Positions 41,013 to 51,800 of a DNA stretch of 64,000 nt are shown in pieces. Each line of letters starts with the position of its first letter. Position 1 is the stretch's first letter. The position numbers and the translations under genes are program-made. Origin of the DNA: Aricia agestis. Its lineage: Eukaryota; Arthropoda; Insecta; Lepidoptera; Lycaenidae. Under the pieces are notes generated by a model. That model was not told the DNA's origin, did no database searches, and saw nothing but the letters and a program-made list of their open reading frames with translations. The stretch spans positions 5,466,001-5,530,000 of the forward strand of contig NC_056420.1 in NCBI RefSeq assembly GCF_905147365.1, in the 5' to 3' direction.

Positions 41013-41214
41013 ACGTGTGCGACATGTCCGATTGTGGTCGGATTATTTACTGTATGTGCCAGTAGCGCCCTTTGCTTCGTCCTTTGCAAAAATTCCCAAT
41101 TAATAGGGCTGCCATCACCTAAATTTCATTTGGGCCGAAATTTGATTATTTCCCCGGAAACCTCCAGAAGCCGGAAAAATGATTAACTCAAATCCTTGAA
41201 ATCGTACTTGATTT

Positions 41215-42210
41215 TTATCAAACTCAAACTCAAACTCAAAAATTTTTATTCAGAATAAATTTTTTCAAATATTCTCTGAACGTCGGGGCTACACAGATGC
41301 CTACCACCGGTTCGGGAACTAACCCGACGAGAAGAACCGGCGTAAGAAACTCGCACGGGGCCATCTTTTTCTAAAAAGATGGAAAATTACAAAAAATATA
41401 TTATAAAATAACAGTGTCATTATGACTAAATAAAATACAACGAGTGTACAATTATTATACATATTATAATGAAACAGCTCTGCAGGGGGCGACCTTATTC
41501 CCATGGTGTACTATCATTCATGAAATCAGTAACTTTATAGTACGCTTTGGTACACAAACGTTCTTTAACAACTTTTTTAAAAATCTATTAATTGAGAGAT
41601 TTTGAACGATTTCTGGGATCTTATTATAAAGGCGTATACATTGACCTTTAAAATAATTTTTGACTTTAGTAAGTCTAGTCACCGGAATTTCAAGCTTATG
41701 TTTATTACGAGTATTTCTCCCATGGGTATCACACTTTTTCGTGAATTGATATATATTCTTTTTAACATATAATACATTTGATAGGACATATTGAGAAGCA
41801 ACAGTTAAGATTCCAGTTTCCTTAAATTTTTCTCTAAGTGAAGTATTACGGGCCAACTTGTAGATTGCCCGCACAGCTCGCTTCTGCAGCACAAAAATTG
41901 TATTTATATCTGCAGCATTGCCCCACAGCAAAATGCCGTAGGACATAATACTATGAAAGTAACTAAAATACACTAGACGTGCTGTTGTTTCATCTGAAAA
42001 TTGTCTAATCTTACTTACTGCATATGCTGCTGAACTGAGTCTGTCGGCCAACCCAGCAATATGAGGGCCCCACTGAAGCTTGGAGTCTAGTGTAATACCT
42101 AAAAATACAGCTGTATCCACTAGCACCATAACATCACCATTTAAAAGCACATTGGTTTCCGTTTGCCTTACATTGGGCAATTTGAATTTAATATATTTTG
42201 TTTTTTTACT
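41215..42210 (-). mobile_element. 3' end of a CR1/Jockey-type LINE
   Basis: Its 3' UTR on the - strand includes 'gtttcttacgccggttcttc', and the tail is (gagttt)n near 41220-41240. The coding part is described at 41518-42180. The 5' end is truncated near 42210, inside the reverse transcriptase. Confidence 0.75.
41518..42180 (-). pseudogene. C-terminal third of a LINE reverse transcriptase
   Basis: About 220 codons with no stop. It reads LGITLDSKLQWGPHI, then YFHSIMSYGILLWGNA, LQKRAVRAIYKL and a basic tail with NKIPEIVQNLS. This is the thumb and C-terminal region of Jockey/CR1-group ORF2 proteins. The catalytic YADD part lies upstream and is missing, so the copy is dead by 5' truncation, although this portion is still open. 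Confidence 0.85.
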
Positions 42211-42649
42211 ATTAACTAAAATATAAAAGAAAAGAAACCGTGTGGATTTCTCTAAAACAAAGCGTCCTACTTAGTTATTTTATTTTTTTCATATTTTTTT
42301 ATATAAGTATTTATATTTTATATTATCACATTTACAATTCATTTAACATTTTTTTTATTAAATTAACTTAATTCTTGATTAAAAAAACAGATGTCTGCCT
42401 TTTTGTCCTAATTCACGACTCTCGTTACGAAGTAACTTACTTAATATACTTAGTATTGGAACGAAGTTCCTTATCGCGCATTCGGCGTAAAGAGTTTTTT
42501 ATTAGTACCTGCATGCTAGGGGCAGAGGGCGTTGTTAGTATTCCTGTGCATCAATATGTATACATAATATGTATACAGGTTTTTTTAACATACGAAATAA
42601 CTTCGTTCCATTCGGGTGTCTCTTGATACCTCTCAAGTTTTTTTATTTG
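42211..42649. other. Intergenic DNA
   Basis: AT-rich, with 'acgaagtaacttac' / 'cgaagttcctta' repeats around 42425-42475. No gene. Confidence 0.4.
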
Positions 42650-43159
42650 TTCACAGTTAAAGGGGTTGAAAAATATAATAATCTATAATCAGTTAAACTA
42701 TCTTATCTGTTATATCAGCCTATATAGCGTCACCGGGTAATCCAATAAAAAAGCAGGTAAACGTGTTTACAATCTGGGGGCACGGGAGTGCCGTAACTAA
42801 TGATAAATGGCCAGGCCACCGATTTTGACTAATGTTTAGAGTTTTTAGATTCTTATCGTGCGGCTGACACATTATAATATTATTATCAAATATTTTGCCG
42901 CGCTTTAGTGTAAAATTAAGGTTTTTAGATTTAGGGCTGAGTATGTGAGGTTAGAAACTTGGCTCTACATGAGATCTCACTACTTTTTGACACGGCGAAC
43001 TATAATATTATTATGTTCTCATCTTGGCAACATTTTTACATGACAATGTTTTTGGTGGGATAATACTATCTATAAATTATTAAGCGCTGCAATCGTGATT
43101 TTATGAATCACTCTGAAGATAAAACGATGAGTACCGAAAATTTGTTTAGTTTAAAGGTG

Positions 43160-43890
43160 CTCCCTCACCGGAAGCATTCGCGTGTAATGTAACATTATAG
43201 AGCCGACTTTGAGCATTACATTACAATACTTCCTCCCTGACCGACGAGCATTCACGATCGATGTAACATTATAGATTGGACTTTGAGCATTCCATTACAA
43301 TACTTCCTCCCTGACCGATGAGCATTCACGAGTGATGTAACATTATAGATTCGACTTTGAGCATTCCATTACAATACTTCCTCCCTAACCGATGAGCATT
43401 CATGAGTGATGTAACATTATAGATTCGACTTTGAGCATTCCATTACAATACTTCCTCCCTGACCGATGAGCATTCACGAGTGATGTAACATTATAGATCC
43501 GACTTTGAGCATTCCATTACAATACTTCCTCCCTGACCGATGAGCATTCACGAGTGATGTAACATTATAGATTCGACTTTGAGCATTCCATTACAATACT
43601 TCCTCCCTGACCGATGAGCATTCACGAGTGATGTAACATTATAGATTCGACTTTGAGCATTCCATTACAATACTTCCTCCCTGACCGATGAGCATTCACG
43701 AGTGATGTACACATTATAGATTCGACTTTGAGCATTCCATTACAATACTTCCTCCCTGACCGATGAGCATTCACGAGTGATGTACACATTATAGATTCGA
43801 CTTTGAGAATTACATTACAATACTTCCTCCCTGACCGATGAGCATTCACGAGTGATGTAACATTATAGATTCGACTTTGAGCATTCCATT
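43160..43890. repeat. 74-bp minisatellite array
   Basis: The unit 'tacaatacttcctccctgac' + 'cgatgagcattcacgagtga' + 'tgtaacattatagattcgac' + 'tttgagcattccat' repeats about nine to ten times. Unit starts fall at 43222, 43296, 43370, 43444, 43518, 43592, 43666, 43741 and 43816. Spacing is 74 bp, with two 75-bp units sharing an extra C (gtacacatt). The array resumes for one unit at 44200 after MITE F. Confidence 0.92.
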
Positions 43891-43892
43891 AT

Positions 43893-44198
43893 AATCATAA
43901 AGTTGATATACCTAGCGGAATAGAGCAACAATCTCGAGCTGTCAAACGAAACCGCAATTGGTTTCATCTGTGTATAAAAATATGTGTACGTAATACGTAT
44001 ACACTTACACAAGCATGATTGAACATGATTTCTATGAGATTAAATTGTCAACGTGCGGCACGTGCCGACTGGACGTCAAAAAAAGAGTGCTGCTGTCATG
44101 TATCACGTCTCTTTTTACCACGCAGTGTTACTGATAGTGACATCTCCCTTGCTCATGCCTTTGTTTCTCTATTCCGCTAGGTATAATAACTTTATGAT
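43893..44198 (-). mobile_element. MITE F copy 2, inserted in the minisatellite
   Basis: Inverse of the 28677 copy: it starts 'cataaagttgatatacctag' and ends 'ccgctaggtataataacttt'. The interior contains 'caacgtgcggcacgtgccga'. Flanking array sequence reads 'gcattccatta' before and 'caatacttcc' after, so the insertion site was the TA of 'ccattacaat'. Confidence 0.85.
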
Positions 44199-44589
44199 TA
44201 CAATACTTCCTCCCTGACCGATGAGCATTCACGTGTAATGTAACATTAAAGATTCGACTTTGAGCATTACATAGTAAGTTGACTTCACTAACACGCAGCA
44301 TTGATGTTACAAGTTGTATCAAGATATTACGCATTGTATCATTACAAGGTGTGCATTGTAATGCTCGGTTCTCCTCCCTCACTGATGTAATGCTCGACTC
44401 TGTAACGTTCGTCAATAGGTTTTTATTTTTTTCTTATTAGATCTGTCGCTGGTTTCGTAAATTTTAAGTTTCGAAAGTCGAAACTGAAACTAAAACGGAA
44501 TTTATGAAAACCAAAGACTTAAATAGAATTCTTTGATGAAAACCTCTGTTGAGGTATCGAGATAATGTACAAATACTCTATAAATCGTA

Positions 44590-45510
44590 TTTTTAGGGTT
44601 CCGTAGCCAAATGGCAAAAAACGGAACGCTTATAGATTCGTCATGTCTATCTGTCCGTCCGTATGTCACAGCCACGTTTTTCTCCGAAACTATAAGAGCT
44701 ATACTATTGAAACTTGGTAAGTATATGTATTCTGTGAACCGCATTAAGATTTTGATACAAAAATGGAAAAATTTGTAAAAATTTTAGGTACAACTGAAAC
44801 AAAAAAATATATTTTCATCTAAGCTATGCGTGTGGGGTATCTATGGATAGGTCTTAAAAAATTATATTGTGGTTTCGGATATCATTTTTTTCTAACCTGA
44901 ATAGTTTGGGAGAGAGACTCTTCCAAAGTGGTAAAATGTGTGTCCCCCCCTCTAATTTCTAAACTAGGGGCATGATATGTCTAAAAAAAATATATGATGT
45001 ACATTACTATAAAAACTACCAACGAAAATTGGTTTCAACGAAATCTAGCAAGTAGTTTTTTTTATACGTCATGAAAATGGTAAACCTTAAACCAAGAAAA
45101 AAAAATTTTTTCATCTAACCTATACGTGGGGGGTATCTTTGGATAGGTCTTCAAAAATCATATTGAAGTTTCAAGTATAATTTTTTTCTAACCTGAATAG
45201 TTTGCGAGAGAGACTCTTCCAAAGTGGTAAAATGTGTGTCCCCCCCTCTAACTTCTAAAGTAATAAGTCTAAAAAAAATATATGATATACAATACTAAAA
45301 AAACTACCAACGAAAATTGGTTTGAACGAGATCTAGCTAGTAGTTTTTTTTTATACGTCATAAATGGTAAATCTTAAATTAACTTTCATTAAATCAACTG
45401 AAACATAAAAATAAATCAAAAACCCTTTAATTTCATAAAAAATAAGCCTTATTGTTGCTGCGGAACCCTTCATGGGCGAGTCCAACTCGCACTTGGCCGG
45501 TTTTTTCTGT
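44590..45510 (+). repeat. Dispersed repeat L ('ggttccgtagccaaatggc')
   Basis: Begins 'gggttccgtagccaaatggc' and ends 'gagtccaactcgcacttggc'. Inside, two direct sub-repeats of about 260 bp start near 44770 and 45080 ('gagagagactcttccaaagt', 'gtggtaaaatgtgtgtcccc'). A decayed copy is at 60480-60915. Non-coding. Confidence 0.65.
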
Positions 45511-45544
45511 ACTACTCATCTTCTGTATCAACATTTTTATAAAG

Positions 45545-48290
45545 ATACTAGATGTCCCGCGCGGCTTCGCCCGCGTAAATTAGAAATTTTACAGAATCCG
45601 TAGGTACATTTTCCCATAAAAAATATTTCCCCCGTTTTTCCCACATTTTCCTGAGTTTCTTCTGTCGTATTAGTCTTAGAGTAATAATATAATATAACCT
45701 TCTCGATAAATGATGAGTCTTACTCGATAAATGATCTATCTAACACTGAGATAAGTTTTTAAATCGGACCTGTAGTTTCTGAGATTGACGCGTTCAAGCA
45801 AACATACTCTTCAGGTTTATAATATTAGGTAGATATAGATTTTTTTTAATTATCGCTTGACAAACTCGAGTCTCGATCTAAAAGACTATGAAATGGTATA
45901 ATATGGACTACCATATTATACCATTTCATAGTCTTTTAGATCACTAGATGATGATGATGATGAAGAATGTAATTTGCATAGTAGCATATGCTTTCTGTTC
46001 TTAAAACAACGCCGAAACTCCCAAACTTGTATCTATAAAAAATCAGGAATTCTCTCAGCACCTTCCGAACCACGGTATACCAGGTATATCTCGGTGCAAA
46101 ATCTTACTTGTTGGTAGCATATGCTTAGAATACTTCTCACGAAACCGAAGTCACCATATGTTTCAGTTTCAGTATAAGTTTGAGGAGTTCCCTCGATTAC
46201 TTATGGATCCTTCATCAGATCACCACTTTTCTGAATATAATACCAAATTGGGATGATACCCTATATACCAAAAGAAAAATTTTGAAAATCGGTTAACAAA
46301 CGGCGGAGTAATCGTTGAATATAAGAAAACGAACATAACACCTCCCCCATTTTGAAAGTCGGTTAAAATTGTAGCCTATGTGTTATTTATTTAATATTTT
46401 AATCAGCACATGAATTGAATAACAAAATTTTTTTCAAATTAATCGTAGCACCATCTGTCAGGACAAACTAAAATTGAAATAGAATAATATTGAATGCGAT
46501 GATAGCGCCGTCCGCCGGATCTAATGTAAAACATTCCAAAATCAACAACTCCTTATAAATAAGAAATTAATTGAAAAAACATTTTCCAGTAGACCAAACT
46601 GTAAATCTAAACCATTCTCGAATCTCCACGAACACACACAAAAAATTTCATCAAAATTGGTCCAGTCGTTTAGGAGGAGTTCAGTCACATACACACGCAC
46701 ACAAGAAATATATATATTAAGATATGATGATGATAGATGTCCCGCGCGGCTTCGCCAGCGTAAATTAGGAATTTTACAGAAACCATACATTTTCTCATAA
46801 AAATAGCTTTACTCCCTTCACGTGGTCTATTCTATATCTGTGCCAAATATTGCCATGAAAATTGTTCGTCAGATAAACCCTTTCTAATATTTTCCCCGTT
46901 TTTCCCACATTTTCCTGAGTTTCTTCGGTCGTATTAGTCTTAGCGTGATAATATATAGCTTATAGCCTTACTCGATAAACGAGCTAATTAACACTGAAAT
47001 AAGTTTTTAAATCGAACCTGTAGTTCCTGAGATTAGCGCGTTCAAGCAAACATACTCTTCAGGTTTATAATATTAAGTATAGATTTTTTTTAAATTATCG
47101 CTTGACAAACTCGATTCTCGATCTAAAAGACTACGAAAAGCACCAATAACAGGGTCATAATAGGCTCATAATCATAGGACAATGCATGATATAATATGGT
47201 AGTGATGATGATGAATATAATTTGCATAGTAGCATATGCTTTCCGTTCTTAAAACAACGTCGAAACTCCCAAACTTGTATCTATAAAGAATCAGGAGTCC
47301 TCTCAGTACCTTCTGAACCACGGTATACCAGGTATACCTCGGTGCAAAATCTTAATTGTTGGTAGCATATGCTTAGAATACATACGATACGAAACCGAAG
47401 TCACCACATGTTTCCCTATAAATTTTGAGGAGTTCCCTCGATTACTTATGGATCCTTCATCAGATTACCACTTTTGTGAATATAATACCAAATTGGAATA
47501 CCCTACATATCAAAAGAAAAATTTTGAAAATGGGTTCACAAACGGCGGAGTAATCGTTGAACATATAAAAACGAACATAACACCTCCCCCATTTTGAAAG
47601 TCGGTTAAAATTGTAGGCTATGTGTTATTCTGATGTATAAGCTTTAGTATTGTAAAGTTTCATTAAAATCCGTTTAGTAGTTTTTGCGTGAAAGAGTAAC
47701 AAACATCCATACATCCAAACAAACTTTCGCCTTTATAATATTAAACACTGAAATAAGTTTTTAAATTGGACCTGTTGTTCCTGAGATTAGCGCGATCAAG
47801 CAAACATACTTTCAGATTTATAAGTATAGATTTTTTTTATTATCGCTTGACGAACTCGAGTCTCGATCTAAATAACAATGAAAAGTACCAATAACAGGGT
47901 CATTATAGGCACATAAACATGGGACGATGCATGGTATATAATCATCATCATCATCACTACCATAGTGATGATGTTGTTGATGATGATAAATGTAATTTGC
48001 ATAGTAGCATATGCTTTCCGTTCTTAAAACAACGCTGAAACTCCCAAACTTATATTTATAAAGAATCAGGAGTTCTCTCAGCACCTTCCGAACCACGGTA
48101 TACCAGGTATACCTCGGTGCAAAATCTTACTTGTTGGTAGCATATGCTGCGAATACTTCTCACTAAACCGAAGTCACGACATGTTTCCCTATAAATTCTA
48201 TTATTCGATTCGATTCGATTCAGTCGATTGTCGATCACGTCGCAAGTATTATTTTTCAAAAATATTCAATGTACAGAATTGACTTTCCTA
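45545..48290. repeat. Tandem composite of repeats G and J
   Basis: A block of repeat G (+) followed by repeat J (-) occurs at 45550-46385 and again at 46735-47640, about 1.19 kb apart. A third, shorter J copy is at 47825-48210. The units share 'agatgtcccgcgcggcttcg', 'ttaaatcgaacctgtagttc' and 'ggtataccaggtatacctcg'. Short (atg)n/(atc)n tracts vary between copies. Confidence 0.7.
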
Positions 48291-48690
48291 CGATTTTATT
48301 ATTTGTATAGATGACTTAGTTTCTTCCTAAAAAGGAGAAATAAGACGCAATGCAAACGCCACGAAACCATTTCGTTATAAGTAACAGATCCATGGTGGGG
48401 GGGTTATCAAATGACACTCGAAAACCGTACTATGCTCAGTGTCGTTTTTAACTTTGTTTTAAAAAAAGGAGAAATATAATTCCGCGACATCGTTTTGTTT
48501 AAAGGAAAATTTTATAGAGGGGGGTTTGTATAGATAATAATAATTATACTTAAACAAAAATTAATTCGTATTCATTTTTTATTTATTTATTTATTTTTCA
48601 TGTTGATCAACGGCTTTACGTCTAATGTTTTTAATTCGTAACTGACACACATTTTACACACTTTTCTAGATTATTCCGATTAATATGAAA
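48291..48690. repeat. Repeat C fragment (-)
   Basis: 'aaaaggagaaataagacgca', 'cgccacgaaaccatttcgtt', a G-run at 48395-48404 and 'caaatgacactcgaaaaccg' match repeat C read in reverse (compare 13790-14040 and 57650-57860). Confidence 0.55.
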
Positions 48691-48699
48691 CAACAAGCT

Positions 48700-48746
48700 G
48701 ATAAAAAGACATATTTAAGTGATTCCGCGACAAAAACTATTTATAT
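48700..48746 (+). promoter_or_regulatory. Possible promoter elements of lipase 2
   Basis: GATAAA at 48700-48705 and a weak TATA-like TATTTATAT at 48738-48746 lie 75-120 bp before the ATG at 48821. The arrangement (GATA motif then TATA) parallels lipase 1 but is weaker. Confidence 0.35.
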
Positions 48747-48820
48747 CAAAGAAGCCGCCTAGGTGTTTGGCTGAAAGTAATTAAAAAGAAAAAACAGTTT
48801 GAAGAAAAAAAAAAGCAAAA

Positions 48821-51800
48821 ATGCACCGGCCGATTTTTAATAGTGTTGATAAATGGCTAGCGATTGTTTTAGTCGGTTTTGGTAAGTTTACATGTTTATT
48901 ATATTTATTGCTAACTTTTGATAGTGTAAATCAAATCACTTAAGGCCCTGTATTCCCAGAAACGGATTTAAAAGTGACAGGAGACATAAAAATATAGTAA
49001 TGTAAATACTGAAAAAAATATATGTGTTAGTTAAGGATCTAACACAGTGGAATTTATATTCCATTACGCTTCCGTTCGTCGGTTCCGTTCCGTTCGTCAA
49101 GTTTTTCAGGAAAAATCACTCGCGCTTCGCGCTCGTGATTTTTTAACCTGAAAAACTTGACTCCTTCATTTGTTTGCAACGAACCTTGAGGGAAATGCCA
49201 GATAATTTTGAAGCTCGTGTGGTATTCGGGGGATTATTTTTCCGTCCCAAATGTCGGCCAATAGAATTAGAATTTGTTTTTTATATATAGCAACTACCAG
49301 AGAAAATTTTCAAAAAATTATCAGTATAATACCATGTAGGTTGTACTACGTGACGTCGAATGGTGCAATTCTATTGGTCGATATTTGGGTCGGAAAAATA
49401 ATCAAGCAAATTTATTACATCTTTGCTGAAAACTACTTACGATTTTCTTGTTCCGCTGTTTTGACCTGATTTCCTTTTTTTCGTGCCTGAATTTAACTCC
49501 TCCACGGTCTTATCTGCCATTATGCACCGTTATTTACTCTGAATTAATCTAATTAGCAACAAAAACACCAACGAGCAACGACAGACAATATTTTTCATCT
49601 TCATTGACACTCAACCTTGACAATAAATTAAAATATTGTCTGTCGTTGCTCGTTGGTGTTTTTGTTGCTAATTAGATTAATTCAGAGTAAATAACGGTGC
49701 ATAATGGCAGATAAGACCGTGGAGGAGTTAAATTCAGACACAAGACGTTTAATATTTTTTTTATTGGCCGTAGTCAAATGTAAAGTGTTGCCAATGTTTA
49801 AAAATATAAAGCAATCTTGCAAGTTTCAACCCTCCAAAATAACCTGTGATACCAGATTAGAAAGAAGCCTTTTTGATACGTATTAACAAAATTTCCCTAA
49901 AAATGTTCTAGAAATAAGCCATTTTGAAAAAAAACTCATAACATAATTAGTAGGGCCGAGAATTAACGTGAATTAAGCTATTTTGTTGCGGAAAGCCTTT
50001 TTTTATGGCCAGTTTTCTTCGAGATCTAAGTACTTTAGAACCGGATACTTCACGTCATACGATGTGAGTGTACACAAAGATTTGTTTGTCATTAAAAAAA
50101 AAAACTTGGGAACCCGAAATAAGCCGTTTTGAAAAGTCACTCCTCAATTGATGTATAAAAAAACGACGATCAAAAAACTATAAAATTACAGGCACAAAGT
50201 GTTTGACTGAAAGCATACCAGCCAAACCTTTGCGCCTGCAACTGAACTGAAAGTTTTATATTTTTTGTCGCTGATGAAACAGACAAAGCAGGCTGACGAT
50301 TGCTAGCTGAATAATAATTATTATAATAAGGGAGTTATTTCGTATTAATTTGCTTCCTCAAAATTAAGTAAAGTTGAGGTTAGATTCAAAATTATAGGAA
50401 AGATACTGCCAAATAATAATTTATTGCTGATAGTTGTATCAAGCTCAATACATTTTTGACCATTGTCCTGTTCCTCAGCAGTGACTGCAACGGCTATACC
50501 AGTAGAAGACAGCCCCACTGTGGTAAATGTAGCAGGAGGAAACCTGCAACCGTTGCTGCAAAATGGCTGGAGCTCCGAGATAACTGATGACTCAGGATCA
50601 ATCGAATACTATTTGTACACGAAGTAAGTTTTTTTTTAAATTCTAGTTTGATAATTCTGTGATTTTATTCTGCAGTTAGTATAAATTGAGCGGATTAGTA
50701 CAAAATGTACTGGATTATTTACTTATCTCCCATAACTACACAGGCTCGGCAACACACGATACAGTAGGTCTACTACGAAACCGTTTTGAGACTCAAACAA
50801 TCGGCTGAGAATGCCGCATCCTGCTCTAACAACGTCATTTCTCGTTTGTTAGAGTAGGAGGCGGCATTCTCATACGATTGTTTGAGTCTCAAAATGGTTT
50901 CGTGGTACGGCCCCTAGCACGTCTCCGGCACACATCCGCACCATGAGCACGAGATCGTGTTATAACTATTATAACACGGTCTCGTGCTACTACACTACAC
51001 ATACCTAATGGAGACGAAAAACAAAATTGTCTTTGTCATCCGCCATTTGCATTTCGATTATGCTTCTTTGCTCTTTCTCTGAAATACTTTACTAATGGTC
51101 AGTTTTGTCGCCTGTTCGAGTACATTCTGTTATGGTTGTGTTATGAAGACGAAGTAGGTATGCGTCAATTTAAATCCTTTTTCCTCAATTTAAATCTCAT
51201 TCCGGACTTTCAAGCGACAGCCCAATTTTTTTTTAAACTGACGACGTTTAAAAAAAATATCCACAGCCGAACATAATATAACCTCCTCCTTTTTGGAAGT
51301 CGATTAAAAATAGAATAGTCGTTCATTCATAATATCATTCATTCAAATTTCCTCAATTTTTAAAGTGTGTTTATCACTTATCAATTAACATTAACATCTA
51401 ATCAATGCTGTGATCATTTGAAATAATAAAGATTACCGAATCCATGATAATACTACAATTAATTACAATAACAATGCATAATATTATGGTTATGTAAAAG
51501 TTTCCAAAGAAAAAAAATACCTATGCTATTAAATAGAGACTTTTAAATGGGAACTTAAAATTTTTAAGTTCCCATTTATAAATCTCTATTGAATTAGGGT
51601 CAATACACATTAGTAATGGGAACAAATGCTTTTTTCTATTATATTTTAGTAACCTGCTAATTTTCTATTGTTTTACTTTTTTTTTTATCTATGGACACTT
51701 CACACCACGTCAGTCTGGCCCCGTGCTAAGTACCTGAAGAACTTGTGTTACAGGTACCAGACAACGGAAATATATTTAATACTTTTATACTGTACATATA

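Larger units (their letters stand above)
42650..44430 (+). mobile_element. Unclassified element K, copy 1, holding the minisatellite
   Basis: Begins near 'ggggttgaaaaatataataa' and 'tctataatcagttaaactat', then 'atatagcgtcaccgggtaat' and 'caggtaaacgtgtttacaat'. It includes the 74-bp array and ends after 'acattgatgttacaagttgt'-type sequence ('gtgtgcattgtaatgctcgg'). A second copy at 59429-61545 has the same start, one array unit and the same end. No protein is visible in common. The class is unknown to me. Confidence 0.6.
48882..50478 (+). other. Intron 1 of lipase 2
   Basis: Donor gtaagt, acceptor ttcctcag. It holds three stacked inverted repeats at 49118-49166, 49226-49405 and 49488-49736. 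A frame of 60 codons at 49704-49886 (MADKTVEELNSDTRRLIF...) starts inside the right arm of the largest palindrome; it has no motif I recognise. Confidence 0.85.

Noticed and set aside
43622..43849. 75-codon frame on the - strand with internally repeated peptide
   Set aside because: It is the translation of the 74/75-bp minisatellite; it stays in frame only where units happen to be 75 bp.
43222..43890. CRISPR-like array
   Set aside because: The units are continuous 74-bp tandem repeats without unique spacers, in a eukaryotic genome; it is a minisatellite.
49704..49886. 60-codon gene starting MADKTVEEL
   Set aside because: Its start lies inside a palindrome arm within an intron, and no homology or second exon was visible; mentioned only as part of the palindrome finding.
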